Position numbers and translations under genes: made by a program. Shown here one piece after another: positions 10,192-21,906 of a stretch of DNA of 64,000 nt. Under the pieces are notes generated by a model. That model saw only the letters and a list, made by a program, of their open reading frames with translations. It did no database searches and was not told the origin of the DNA. Location: contig NC_063070.1 of assembly GCF_022605165.1 (NCBI RefSeq), forward strand, positions 1,178,001-1,242,000, read 5' to 3'. Origin of the DNA: Purpureocillium takamizusanense. Lineage: Eukaryota; Ascomycota; Sordariomycetes; Hypocreales; Ophiocordycipitaceae. How positions within the stretch are numbered: position 1 is the stretch's first letter; each line of letters opens with the position of its first letter.

Positions 10192-12741
10192 TGCGATGAT
10201 GAGCCTGGGCGATGTCTTGCTATGCCTTGGTGATGCCTTGGTGATGCCTTGGTGATGGGGGCTCGCTGATGATGCCTCGGCGACGCGAGGCTGGCTCACA
10301 GAACTGCGAGATCGTGGGATGGGAAATTTCACATTTTCATCCAGGGGAAAGGGGCCGCTGCGCGGGCAGGCCTGAGGTTGGTTACTAGGCGCGCGGACGT
10401 AGCCGTACAGGCCTGACGGCGGGGCTTGGCACTGCCGGCGCGCGACACCGCAGCCTGAGGCGCCTGCAGCTGCACGACAGCACCAACACATATCAACGCT
10501 GACAGCCGGGAAGCCTCCATTGAGAACCACATGTCCATGAAAGACGTTCAAACACGCTCACTGAGAATCGACATCCCTTGCCGCCGACAAACGTCGCGTC
10601 CCACGGAACGCCGTCCCCGCCTCGGCAAGCCGCGTGTAAACTCGGCGTGCGCCGGCCGCTAACGTGCTGGTACACGGGAACCCGTCCGCTGCCGCTCGTC
10701 GGCGTAGTGGAAGCAGCGCGGGGACCAGCACAGCACAGGCCAGCTGCACGCGCAACGCCACGCCAGCGCACTCACCGATACCCCGCGGCAGCTACGTCGT
10801 GCTGTTGGAGCGGCTCACCTGGGTCAAAAGCATCACTGGAGTTGCTGGAGTGCTACCGTTGTACACGACCACGCTGGGCGTTCCGAGCGCCCTCTGCAAC
10901 ATGGACGGCACAGGGCACGGGTCCGACAGGATGTGCAGGCCGGCGCCGACATCGCTCTGCGGCCACGGCGAGCGCGACGTGACGGCGACCCTGTAGCCGT
11001 TGGCCGCCACCGAGGATGAGGAGGCCGCGAGGAGCCCCCATTGTGTTGGCCAAGCCTGAACGGATGAGATGGAGGGGATGCGGTGATTTGTCGGGCTCGA
11101 AAGAAGGCCCTTGAGCTGAGCTGCCAGCGGTGCAGTCATCCATGGCGCGTCCGCGCTGCACGCGGCGACCGACCAATCCAGCGCTGTCCCCATCGCCTGG
11201 CGACCAATGTCGATGCCCGTTTGTCATGCTGCGAGACATGAAGCCCCCTCGATGCTGCGTGCGGCAGTGGACGAGACCGAGGTGGCGGGGCATCGGAACT
11301 TGGGTGATGGCTGCTGCGGGCATGTTGAAGTGAGGTCGAGCCGACGCGGTGCGTGCTCTGTGCACCACGGCATGGAGGTGCAGAGCCGCCGGCACATGAC
11401 GTTCTAGAAGCCCCAACGCGCACCAGTGCAGCGCCCGCCAGTCGATTTCACGTGCAGGGTCAACCAACCTCTGCTCTTGGCGGATGGCCGCCATTACGTA
11501 CTGACGGCAGTGCACGTCACGGCAGAGCGCCCAGACTAGCGGCACCGGCTCTTCTTCTACCGTTCCCTTTGTGCGTATGACGTTGTCACGGCATGGTGGT
11601 CGTTGCATCGCGGCCGTACTTCGCAGCCCGGGCGTCTTGTCCCGGCTGGCTGCCCAGCACCGCGACACGGGGCAGGCCCCAGGCCTCCATGCCCACCGCA
11701 CGTTGGGGACCTCCGCCTCCGCCTCCGCCTCGCCTTGGTTCTCCAAGCAAAGCGGCTGTCTGTGGGAAACTCTGTGGGAAACCGGGGGAGCGGAACCTCG
11801 CCACCGCGTAAATTCTCCTCGTCGCGCCCCAGAGGCACAAGTTCTCCGCCGTAGCATCCATTGCCCGCCCGCCGCAGGGCCAAGCCCGCTTATCACATCC
11901 TGAGGGTGCTCGACATGTTCGGTAGGCTGGTCGCTCGCGCGTGGGGGCCGCGCATTTGCGGCTGCCGTTCGCTGGGCCACGGCACTGCAGGCCCCGCCGG
12001 AGCGTGGGATGACGGGTCGGCGGTGGAGTGTGGGCGCTGGCGAGAACCCGCGCTAGGGCAACCACAGCCGCCCGTGTCTGGTCGAACAGGCTTGGGGCCG
12101 GACCTGGGGCTAGACTCGTCTGGGGCACCCGCCCCATACGCAAAGAAAGAAGAAAAAAAAAACACAAATCAGGGGAAAATATGACACGGCCGACTTGATT
12201 ACGGTCACCTCGGTCAACCTGGGCGTGGGCGTGACTGTGCCCCAGCAGACGACGAGGGCAGAAAAGTATGCACGTCATGCGGCAGCCAAGCCGGGGCCAG
12301 TGCCGCGCCAACCTGCGCCAGCGCCAGACACCAGCGCTGGGCTGGGCTGGGCTGGGCTGGACTGGACTGGTGACGCTCGTGTCTGAAACCCACCCGCCTG
12401 GGCCGATGAAAACGTTACAGCCGCTGGTGCGAGTCGTCAGGCGATCGATGCTGCCCTTACCTCACCTTGGCGGCAGCAGGACGCCCGTTCTGCCTCGCTC
12501 ATACGAGTCCTGTGCCGACCAGATGCGCGGTGAGACGATTGGCTGCAGGGCGGCGTGCATCTCCGCGGGTGTCATGCTGGATGTTGTCCACGAACAAACG
12601 AGACACCTCGTGCGCTTTGTACGTTCCAAGTGGTGCGACAGGCCGGGCATGGGCTCGGTTCGAAAATGTGTGTTTTCGAGGTCCAACGGTGGCGCTCCTG
12701 TCTAAATCTATAGTGTACTTCGTAGCATGCGTGCGCGTCTG
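10192..12741. other. Long gene-poor interval
   Basis: About 2.5 kb between the EBP-like gene and the 3' end of the MurQ-kinase gene. Open frames here, including a 375-codon minus frame at 10853-11980, have biased, low-information translations with no family pattern. Near 11758-11785 there is a short CTGTGGGAAA duplication, and near 11707-11735 a CCTCCG run. I see no tRNA, transposon or convincing exon. Confidence 0.5.
12337..12370. repeat. GGGCT/GGACT microsatellite
   Basis: Tandem 5-bp units, GGGCT repeated and then GGACT, in non-coding DNA downstream of the MurQ-kinase gene. Confidence 0.85.
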
Positions 12742-15034
12742 TTACCGCCGCAGCTCCCGCTGCAGGCACCGCGCGCCGTCCACCGCCGGCTGCCCGACAG
12801 TCTCGACGCGCGCGAAATGCCGCCCGGCCAGCGCGTCCACCAGGCGGCCTCTGTAGTCGTCGTCCTGCAGCAGCCCGCCCGCGAGCACGAGGCCGCACCG
12901 CCGCCCCTCGTGCGCCTGCGCCTGTCCGTCCACCAGCGCCGCCACCAGCTCCGCGAGGCTCGCCGTGCCGGCCTCGACAACGGCCCGCGCCTCGGCGTCG
13001 CCCGCCCGCGCCAGGTCCAGCACCACGCGCGCCGCCGACGCGATGCGCTTGGTCGCGCCCTGCGCTGCGGCGGTGTCGTCGGGGCCCGACGGCTGGTGCG
13101 GCATCAGCACAGCGCTGAGCAGGTCCCGGGGGTGCTGCGCGTCAAAGTGCGCCGACACGGCGCCGGCCAGCGGCGAGAGCGGCGCGTCGCTGCCCCCTGC
13201 AGCACCGTGTGCCGGCCGCAGGTCCGCCTGGTGCAGCGCCCGCCGCAGAGCCTCGCGCCCCAGGCCGTAGCCGCCGCCGTCGTCGCCCAGCAGGGGGCCC
13301 CACCCGCCGGCGCGCCCGCACCGGACGAAGCCCCCGCCGTCGGACGCCCGCGCGTAGCTCATGGCCACGGAGCCCGTGCCGGCGACGACCACGACGGCCG
13401 CGTCGAGGCTCGGGTCCTCGGCGACGGCCGCGGGCAGCAGGTCGATGTCGGCCGTGACCCGGAGGCCCTCGCCGACGCGCAGCCTGAGCAGCTCCGCCAA
13501 CGCCGCGTCGATGAGCGGCGACAGCGCCGGGCGCTCGTAGCCCGCCATGCCGACCCAGGCGGCGGCGAAGCTCACGGCCTGGAACTGCCGCCCGCGCGTG
13601 GCCTCGCACTTGTCCGTCGCCTCCTGGATGGCCGTGGCCATGACCGCCATGGCCGCGTCGATACCGATAGTGGAGCTGCATGTGTCAGTCAGCAGTGGAT
13701 CTTCCCATCGTCCGACGCGGGCATCACGTACACGTTGCACGGGCCTGCGGCGCCGCACGCGGCCGTCCCGTCCGGCCCCATGATGACGGCCCGGCAGCTG
13801 GAGCCGCCGGCGTCGACGCACAGGACGAGGCCCTCGTCGCGGTGCGCCTCCTCGACGGCCTGCCTCTGCGCCTCCTCAAACACGCGGGCCAGCACGCCGT
13901 TGCTGCGCTCCAGGCGCGCCTCGGCGTCGGCGACGGACACGCCCAGCACGATGGTGACGGCGGCGAGCTTGACGCTGCCGTGGCAGGCGGCCAGCACGGC
14001 GTCGAGCTCCTCATCGGTCTGCGTGCACGCGGCGCCGCCAATGAGCCGGAGCATGTTCTTGGCGCGCTGCCTTAGCTTGATGTTGGTGGCCTTGAGGTCG
14101 ATCATCTGGGCGCAACCAAGATTGTCAGCCGTGGCGCATCTCGGTCTGCCCGATTGGGGGCCACCACCCTGGAACGACCTCGGCTTACCAAATTGCCATA
14201 GGTCTTGCCCAGCTTAATCATGATGCCGGTGCTCATCATGTTGAGGACCAGCTTGGTGGCGGTGCCGGCCTTCATGCGGGTGCTGCCGGTGACCGACTCG
14301 GGCCCGGTGACGGCGGCAATGACATGGTCGGCGTTGCCCTCGTCCTCGACGGCCGACGGCCGGACGCAGACGACGGCGACGGTGGCACCGCCGATGCGGC
14401 GCACGTGCTCGAGGCCGCCGAGGACGTAGGGCGTGCGGCCGGACGAGGCGACGCCGATGAGCGAGTCGACGGCCGGGTCGAAGCCGTACGGGCGGAGGTC
14501 CTCCTCGGCACCAGATCGGCTGTCCTCGGCACCCTCCTTGGCGTTGCGGAGCGCGTAGTCGCCGCCCGCGATGAGGGCGATGAACCTGTCGGCTGGTGCC
14601 GAGTAGGTGGGCGGGATTTCCGACGCGTCCAGGACCCCTAGCCTGGAGGAGGAGGTGGTGGTGTCAGCCACGGCTCTACTGCCATGCAATGCAGCCCCTC
14701 GGCGTGCATGCCGCACTGGGCAGAACGGAGAGACGAGAGCCAAGGGCAAGGGATGCAGGGCAGTCACGACGGACGAGGGCAGAGCTCACCTCCCGCTGGT
14801 GCCGGCGCCAATGTAAAACACCCTGCCGCCGCGGCGCACGCGGTCCGTCAGCACGTCGATGGCGGCGGCGATGGCGGGGACGCAGGGCTCGACGGCCGCG
14901 GGCACGCGCGCGTCCTCACGCTGGAGGATGCGGCACAGCTCGAGCGTCGAGACGGTGTCGATGGCCGTGGTGCGCGGGTTCCTCGTCTCGGTCTGGAGGC
15001 CGGCGAGCTGGACGACGGGCTGCGAGGGCGACAT
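12742..15034 (-). CDS. MurQ-type etherase fused to a BadF/NAGK-type sugar kinase
   Basis: Four exons (15034-14790, 14642-14189, 14105-13732, 13675-12742; introns 147, 83 and 56 nt) give 668 residues. Residues 1 to about 320 match N-acetylmuramic acid 6-phosphate etherase and the SIS domain of glucokinase regulatory proteins: TETRNP, FYIGAGTSGRLGVLDASEIP, IAGGDYALRNAKEGAEDS, VTGSTRMKAGTATK, and GKTYGNLM reached across a splice. The two catalytic glutamates of E. coli MurQ (E83, E114) correspond to E90 and E121, with identical spacing. From about 355 onward a BadF/NAGK ATPase fold begins with LCVDAGGSSCRAVIMG and continues with VVVAGTGSVA and GGWGPLLGDDGGGYG. Expected activities are cleavage of MurNAc-6P and phosphorylation of an amino sugar. 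Substrates are inferred. Confidence 0.9.
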
Positions 15035-16691
15035 GGCCGGGGCGGAGATGCGAACGATGCGTACAGTAGGAAGCGTACTTCGTACTTCGTACCTATTCGG
15101 GTCAGTCTGACCGGTCGTCGACTGCCTGTAGTGTCCCGTCGACGGCGGATACCCCCAGGCGTGTCTTGCGGCGGCGAAATTGGCACCTGCGGTTCCGGAT
15201 TCAAACCAAATCAATCAAGCTCTCGACCGGCGCGCGAGCTGTGCGTGTGCGTTCTTCAAGTAGACAGGCCGGCGCTCGACGGCCTGGGCATCCGCATCGT
15301 CGCGGCCAGGGATCAGACGGACGATGCACTCCGATGCCGCATCGGCTCCGCGGCGTCGAGTGTCGTCGGGGACCCTTGGCAGCGACCTGCAGCCACTACA
15401 CCGCGCTAACGCAGCCAGCGCGCCATGTGGCTGCTTTCACCAAAGTTGCCGGCCAGCCTGACGTCTCGCTTCAGCGTCTTCAGCGCCGGCGTCCCGAAAC
15501 GGTGCAGAATTCCATCAATTGTGTGCGCCCAACGGGGCCCATTCGCCCGTGGCCCGAGAGGGGGACGGTAATCAGCCTCCGCGTCTCCAGCGGGTGTCAT
15601 CTTTTCGCCGCCTCGCTGTGGGGAGCCCTGGCCTGGAGCCTCTACTTTTAGGCACAGAGGCCCGGGGCTCTTTATCCCGGGGAGCCATGTGGGCGGCAGC
15701 AGCCTGCACTTGTCGGCCAACTCGCGCTCGATTTCAATGTTGGCTTTGCAGGTGCTGTGCAAGAGGTTTCATCGTTGATACAATCATAGTGAGAGCACAT
15801 GACATCAGGCGGCATGGGCGAGACACTGCGCTGCAGCCCCGTGCCAAGCAGCCAGCGCCGGCATACAGAGATTGCGGCGGGCTTGGCCTGCAGCGTCCTG
15901 GCACCACCACCGATTGGTGTTGTGCGGTGCGGTACCAACGGAGCCTGGAGGCCCGCCCAGCGGCTTCAGCCACCAGCGCCCCAGCCGGCTGCCGCGAGTC
16001 AAGCCCCAGGCTGGGGCTCTCAGGCCACTGCAACAGCCAAAGGCCGCTGAGATCACGCCGCCGTGGCGCGTGGGCAGTGGAGAGATCCATGTTGCATGCC
16101 CTGGGGCCCCGACGAAATCGCCGCTGCCATCAGCCTGTAGCGCCAGTTCCTCCACCTCATCCGTCCATCCTCCACATCGCAGCCGGGCAGACCCAGTCCG
16201 TCTGCCACCTCTTCACACACGAGGTGGAGTGGCCGGCCGCCACCATGTAACGTGGCAAGTGCCCCAATGCTTCCATTCTTCGATTCCGCAGCCAAGGTCT
16301 GGTTTCGTTTGGCGTGTGCGCGCGTGCCTCCCGCGCTCGCATGCGCCGGGTGTGGACGCCCACACCACCTCGACCACCCCGGCTCTCTGCGGCCGAGGAT
16401 GCGACGACCTCGACGACGACGACCCGTTGCAACAAGGGGGCCAGCCTCGTCGATTGCCTGCCAGCATTTAGCCTGCTGGCTTGGTATCGTCTGTTGTGGT
16501 TGCCCGCCCGGTCGCTCGGGACCAGGTTTCTGGTATATCAACCGCCCGCCCCGGCCTCTTCTCCGCGTCTCCCCTTCTCCAGTCCGGGGCTCCGGGTTTC
16601 CTTTTAGACTTTTCTGCAGCCTCTGCCCGCCGTCTCTCACCCGACCACTTCCCTCCCCCGCGTCGAGACAGCCAGGACGGACGCAAGCACA
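15035..16691. other. Divergent intergenic region, 1.66 kb
   Basis: Upstream of two divergent genes (MurQ-kinase and UNC93-like). No convincing coding exon. A short CGTACTTCGTACTTCGTACC triplication lies near 15074-15093. The last 200 bp before 16692 are pyrimidine-rich, as is common in fungal 5' leaders. Confidence 0.45.
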
Positions 16692-18245
16692 ATGGCTCAG
16701 GAAACGCATGAACTCGCGGCCGCGGCCTCGGGCGACAAGCCCGTCGCTGCGCACGCGGGAGACGACATGCACGTCGACGCCGCCGCCGATGCCCACCGCG
16801 AGACGGGCGCCGACGAGGCCGTGGAGCAGAGCTCGTCGAAGCTGGTGCGCTTCTACGCGCACCCGTGGACGCAGATTCTGCTCATCAGCTTCATCTGCTT
16901 CTGCCTGCCTGGCGTAGGTCCCCCGGTTCCTCGCAGGGATGCCTCAGATTAGAATGGAAGACGCTGACCGACGCAGATGTACAACGCCCTCACCGGGCTC
17001 GGCGGCTCCGGCCAGGTCGACTCGACGGTGGCGGCCAACGCGACGGTGGCGCTGCTGTCGACGACGGCGGCGACGGCGCTCTTCATCGTGGGCCCCATCT
17101 TCTCGTGGGTCGGCCCGCGCATCTGCTTCCTCATCGGCGGGTGGACGTACGCGCTGTACTCGGGGTCGCTGCTCAGCTTCAACCACAACGGCAACGGCGC
17201 CTTTGTCATCGCGTCGGGCGCCATCCTGGGCGTGGGCGCGTCGTTTATCTGGATCGTGCAGGGCGCCATCATGACGACGTACGTGTCCGAGTCGCAAAAG
17301 GGCCGCGCCATCGCCGTCTTCTGGGTCATCTTCAACCTGGGCGGCGGCATCGGGTCGCTGGCGTCGTTTGGGCTCAACTACGACTCCAAGTCGGGCACCG
17401 TGTCGAGCTCCACCTACGTTGCGCTCATGGTGGTGATGCTCTTCGGCTGGTGCCTCGGCGTCTTCATCTGCAACCCGTCGCGCATCCGCCTGGCGCAGCT
17501 GCACCGCGCCGTCGAGACGGAGAAGCACACCATCAAGGGCGCCGCCATGACGGCCGTGCGCACCGTCTGCAAGTGGCGCGTCGCCTGCATGCTGCCCCTC
17601 TTCTTCTCGGCCAACGTCTTCTACTCGTACCAGCAGAACAACGTCAACGGCGAGACGTTCAACATCCGCACGCGCTCGCTCAACGGCGCGCTGTACTGGC
17701 TGGCCCAGATGCTCGGCGGGCTGCTCATCGGCCTCATCCTCGACGTGCCGTGGCTGTCGCGCCCCAACCGCGCCCGCCTGGGCTGGGCCACCGTCTTCGT
17801 CACCGGCATGGTCATCTGGGGCGGCGGCTACCAGTTCCAGAAGTGGCAGGACGTGCGCCACGCCCAGGGCCACAAGCAGGACATTGACTACAAGGAGGGC
17901 GGCCTGTCCACGGGGCCCATCTTCCTCTACATCTTCTACGGCGCCTACGACGCCCTCTGGCAGGGCTTCGCCTACTGGCTCATCGGCACCGAGTCCAACA
18001 GCGCCGGCCGCGCCGCCGTCCTCGTCGGCGCCTACAAGAGCCTGCAGGCCGCCGGCGGCGCCATGGCCTGGCGCATCAACGCCCTCAAGGTGAGCCCCAT
18101 GTCGCAGCTCGGCATGAACTGGGGGCTGTGCATCGGCTCGCTCATTGTCGTCCTGCCCACCGTCTGGACCGTCACCAAGAGCACCACCGTCGAGGAGGAG
18201 GTCCAGGCCACGCACCAGGTTCCGGAGAGCAAGCTGGAGGAGTAG
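16692..18245 (+). CDS. UNC93-like major-facilitator membrane protein
   Basis: Polytopic plasma-membrane or vacuolar transporter of the UNC93 group; fungal substrates are unknown. Exon 1 (16692-16913) encodes a hydrophilic acidic N-terminus and the start of the first helix (TQILLISFICFCLPG). A 63-nt intron leads into MYNALTGLGGSGQ, the family's first loop. Exon 2 runs 16977-18245; total 496 residues. Ten to twelve hydrophobic segments are visible, with motifs WVGPRICFLIGGWTYALY, IWIVQGAIMTTYVSESQKG and a late YGAYDALWQGFAYWLIG. The cytosolic ends are charged. The gene is isolated, with tRNA genes downstream. Family call is firm; substrate is not known. Confidence 0.9.
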
Positions 18246-18600
18246 TGTACATTTAGAGTAATACACTGTAATGGACTTGAACTGGCTGATACATTCCCAC
18301 TGTACCTGGAGTGCCTGCGTTGACTCATTGAGTGCTGGCGTTGATTTCGTAGCATGCAAGATTGTCACCAAATGTAGCACGTCACTTTGTACTTTGTAGC
18401 AAGCACGGCCAACCAAAGTGTCCGTCCCGACTTGTGCTGTCTGCGGCATCGATGCCCTCAAGACGATTCAACCCAGCACCCGCAGGCCAGCCATAGCACA
18501 CGGACGACGACGAACGAAGCAAAGACAGTGCAACCTCGGCAAAAAGGTACACAATGATCCATGCTGCAGTGACCCATGCAGTGGCAGGCTGCAAAAAAAT
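18246..18600. other. 3' flank of the UNC93-like gene and tRNA terminator
   Basis: No gene seen. An A-run on the plus strand just before 18601 is the T-run that should terminate RNA polymerase III transcription of the downstream minus-strand tRNA. Confidence 0.5.
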
Positions 18601-18698
18601 TGCGGCCAGTGTGACTCGAACACACGACCTTCAGATAGGCATCCGTAGGATTGAGGTTTGGCTTCAGTCTGACGATCTCCCAGCTAATCTATGGCCGC
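18601..18698 (-). tRNA. tRNA-Phe (GAA), copy 1, with intron
   Basis: On the minus strand GCGGCCA pairs with TGGCCGC as a perfect 7-bp acceptor stem. The D arm, an anticodon stem TCAGA/TCTGA, and a T arm GTGTG-TTCGAGT-CACAC are present. The anticodon loop CTGAAGA carries GAA. A 25-nt intron (18637-18661) sits one base 3' of the anticodon, the canonical position. The discriminator base is A. A T-run follows directly as pol III terminator. Confidence 0.95.
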
Positions 18699-18948
18699 AG
18701 ATGTCCCGAGGAGCGACCTAACGATGCCCATAAGGGCGCCGCCTCTGCCGTCGGTCCCGTTGTCTGTCAGAGCGAGGGGCGTACGTTGCAGGGCAAAAAG
18801 AGGGCCGTCGCCGAAAAGTATGCGGCGCGAAGCGGGCTGGCGGGGTGGTGGGGTTGAACTGACAAGGGAAAAAACACAAGGACGGTCAATGGACGAGGCA
18901 AGGCGGGGCAGCGGCGCGACACGGGCAGAAAAAAAAAAGGCAAAAAAA

Positions 18949-19046
18949 TGCGGCCAGTGTGACTCGAACACACGACCTTCAGATAGGCATCCGTAGGATT
19001 GAAGTTTAACTTCAGTCTGACGATCTCCCAGCTAATCTATGGCCGC
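18949..19046 (-). tRNA. tRNA-Phe (GAA), copy 2, with intron
   Basis: The mature sequence appears identical to copy 1, with the same 7-bp acceptor stem, GAA anticodon and T arm. The 25-nt intron (18985-19009) differs from copy 1 at only a few positions. A T-run on the minus strand again follows the 3' end. The pair lies about 250 bp apart in the same orientation, which suggests a local duplication. Confidence 0.95.
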
Positions 19047-19254
19047 AGATACTCCGAAGCGCTTTATTACACACTATATGGGCCATGTCCCTCCCCCAGT
19101 CCAAATTCGATGCACCACTCAACTGGATGTTTAGGCCGACATGCTGGCTGGTTGGGTCAGTGAGGGCACGTCGCATCACGAAGATGGAATCATGATGGAA
19201 ATGATGGCTATGCATTGCGTAACGTCTATGCCGTCTACTCTATGCCCCGCGGCG

Positions 19255-19370
19255 CTCACGCCTTCCGCTCCGTGATGCCCTTGCCAAACGGCGTGTCGGC
19301 GACCAACCCGCACTCACGTCCTCCGCTCCGTGATGCTCTCGCCAAAGGGCGCGTCGGCGACGAACCCGTC
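19255..19370. repeat. Tandem duplication spanning the allantoinase stop codon
   Basis: Two adjacent 58-bp copies (19255-19312 and 19313-19370) are about 84% identical by eye. The gene-proximal copy encodes the end of allantoinase ([17 protein letters not shown], stop). The distal copy would read GLVADTPFGKGITERKA, stop. Confidence 0.92.
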
Positions 19371-20970
19371 GCGCCCCGCCCCCAGCTCAAAGACCTTGCG
19401 GCCGCGCAGCCACGTCTCGCGCACGCGGCCGACGAAGCGGCGCCCCTCCCACGGCGAGCAGCGGTTCTTCCAGCGCATGTCGCCCTGCGAAAACGTCCAC
19501 GCCTCGGCGTCGTCGAAGACGCACACGTCGGCGTCCATGCCCGCCCGCAGCGCGCCCTTGCGGTGCGCCAGCCCGACCTGCTCCGCCGTCGCCTGGCAGC
19601 ACAGCCGCACAATGTCCGTGAGCGACGGCGCGCGGCCCTCGTCGCCGCCCGCCGCCTCGATGCGCTCCCGCGACGCCGTGTGCAGGATCGGCAGGCCCAG
19701 GCCGACGGACGAGATGCCGCCCCACGCGGCCATGAAGTCGCCGCCCTTGCCTCCGTTCTGCTGCGGCGGCGGGGCGGTGCCGTTGGTCAGGTCGGCGTCT
19801 TTGCGCGTCGAATCGAGATGCTCCGGCAGCAGCTTCAGCTCGGGCGTGCAGGGCGAGTGGTCCGACACGACGGTGCGGATGCACGAGTCCTTGGCGACGA
19901 GCTCGTCCCACAGGCCGTCGCGGTTGCGGCCCTCGCGGATGGGCGGGCAGCACTTGTGGCGCGTGTCGCCGCGGGCAATCTCCTCGGCCGACAGCCCCAG
20001 GTAGTGGAAGCACGTCTCGGCGGTGATGTTGACGCCGCGCGCGCGCGCCGCCCGCAGCAGCGGGATGCACTGCGTCGCCGACAGGTGCACAATGTGCAGC
20101 GGCAGCGAGGGCGCGAGGTGCGCCAGCGCCAGGATCTGCTCGACGGCCGTGGTCTCGTACGAGGGCGGCCGCGAGTCGAGGAACGTCTGGTACGCGGTCT
20201 GGTCTGCGGTGGTGGTGGTGGTGGTGGTGCTGCTGCTGCTGCTGCTGGCGCCGGTCTCGGCGGGCACCATTTCCGCGTGAAACATGAGCGTCGTGGCGCT
20301 GTCCTTGAGCGCCTCCATGGCGAGGGCCACGTCCTTGGGCGACACGGCGGGGAACTCGTCGACCTGTCTCGTCAGCGCGCTGTCATCGCCCCAGCACGTC
20401 GTCGGCTCACGCAGCTTGTGTACATACCCCAGACTCAATCAGGAAGCCCTTGAAGCCGCGCACGCCGGCGTCGACCAGGGGCCGCAGGTCGTCGGCGTTG
20501 CCCGGGATGACGCCGCCGTAGAAGCCGACGTCGACCCAGCACTGGCCGCGGCTGGCGCGCAGCTTCTCGCGCAGGTTGGCGACGGTGGTGGTCGGGGGGA
20601 TGGCGTTGAGGGGCATGTCGACGACGGTGGTGACGCCGCCGCTGGCCGCCGCGCGCGTGCCCGTCCAGAAGCCCTCCCACTCGGTGCGGCCCGGCTCGTT
20701 GAGGTGGACGTGCGCGTCGACGAGGCCCGGCAGCAGCAGCCGCGGCGAGTGGTCCGCGTAGGCGGTGCCCGCGGGGAAGCGGCTCGCGGGGAGCACCTCG
20801 GGCGTCACGGACACGATCTTGCCCGTCGCGGGGGACACGGCCACGGTGGCGGGCGAGACGACGAGCGAGCCGTCGGGCAGGGTGAGGACGGCGCGCGACG
20901 AGACGAGCACGGCGAGGGGGTGGGCGGCGTCGTCGATGCCGTCGATGCCATTGACGCCGGTGAGTGCCAT
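19314..20970 (-). CDS. DAL1: Allantoinase
   Basis: Cytosolic amidohydrolase that opens allantoin to allantoate in purine catabolism. Two exons (20970-20428, 20363-19314; 64-nt intron) give 530 residues, longer than the roughly 460 of yeast. Metal ligands are visible: HVH in [13 protein letters not shown] (H87, H89), the carboxylated Lys in [10 protein letters not shown] (K174), then FHAEM, HIVHLS and SDHSPC. The splice restores the ESGVDEFP motif. A low-complexity insert of Ser and Thr follows [12 protein letters not shown] and comes from a GTG/CTG microsatellite. The last 58 bp are duplicated downstream. No other purine-degradation gene is adjacent. Nitrogen regulation is usual for the family but no specific site was identified. 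Confidence 0.95.
20207..20247. repeat. Coding trinucleotide microsatellite in allantoinase
   Basis: A GTG run followed by a CTG run on the plus strand encodes the Thr and Ser tracts of allantoinase. The insert is in a loop between metal-binding motifs, so length variation may be tolerated. Confidence 0.9.
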
Positions 20971-21906
20971 GGTGGGCGGACGGCGTGGCAGAGGGGAGGG
21001 GCGGGCTGCGTGAGGCACGGCGAGATGCAGGTGACGAACGGTGCGCTGGACGCCAACGGAGGGCGACGTCTAAATACCAACGGGCGGGACGGGATGGCGC
21101 TCGGCAACGGGCCAAGGTGTGCCAGCAGGCGAGCGAGCACCTCACCGCGAGGACTGCCGAGATGGCGTTTTGCCGCTGGGCAGGTCGTTGTCGGCCGGCG
21201 CCGGGCCTGCATCGCCCCGCCCCTTCGGGGGCAAACACCCACGGCTCGGGGGACCTGCGGGCGGAGGCCCAGGGGCTGGTGCGAGTTGCACGCGGGCCCG
21301 ACCCCGTGCAGCCTCCCGCCCGCAGGCACAGGCGCAGGCACGCAGCCGGCCAGGTCCTACGCTCCATCCAGGGCCCATTGCGACATCAATTTGATCCATG
21401 GACGCAGCGCCCCACGCGCCGGGCCCTCGCGCGTCGCCCGCACGTCCAGCACGCTGATGGTGGTCGATGGCGGGGCTCAGGCACCCGACCCCAGCGGGGC
21501 CAGCACCCCAGCGGGGCACGGCTCGCTGCCCGCTGTCGGACCTGGCCGAAGACGCTGAGAAGAGCGCGGGCGGCGACGGAAATTCCACCAACCCGCCGCG
21601 TCTAGGGTAATGCCGCCAGCTCTGACTGTACAGCGTCTCATCGTCCCGAGGATCGTGAATTCAAGTGCATGAGGGGGCGCATGGATTGGTACTGCATCTT
21701 TGTTATTTTGTACATGTCTACATTCCATATGCCCTCTGTCCGTTGCCGTACGGCGGACCGTCACCCTCGGCAGCCACCAAACCCACTGAGCTGAATGTAC
21801 ACCCACGCAAGAACCGTGCGCCTCTATGTGCCTAAATCAGGATGCCCGGACCCCCGCAGCCTTGTCCGTCAAGTACATAATCATACACGTGCCCCGCGGC
21901 TGCTCT
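20971..21906. other. Intergenic, promoter side of allantoinase and 3' flank of COQ1
   Basis: No coding exon supported. Open frames on both strands are GC-driven and show no family pattern. Confidence 0.45.

Noticed and set aside
10853..11980. 375-codon minus-strand open frame
   Set aside because: Its translation is rich in Arg, Pro, Ala and His with no domain pattern or hydrophobic core. In DNA of this GC content such frames are common by chance.
16944..18461. 505-codon minus-strand open frame opposite the UNC93-like gene
   Set aside because: Antisense shadow made of Asp, Ala, Arg and His; the plus strand encodes a clear polytopic protein.
18418..18996. Short plus-strand frames ending CGQCDSNTRPSDRHP
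   Set aside because: These are translations of the antisense strand of the two tRNA-Phe genes, a known annotation artefact.
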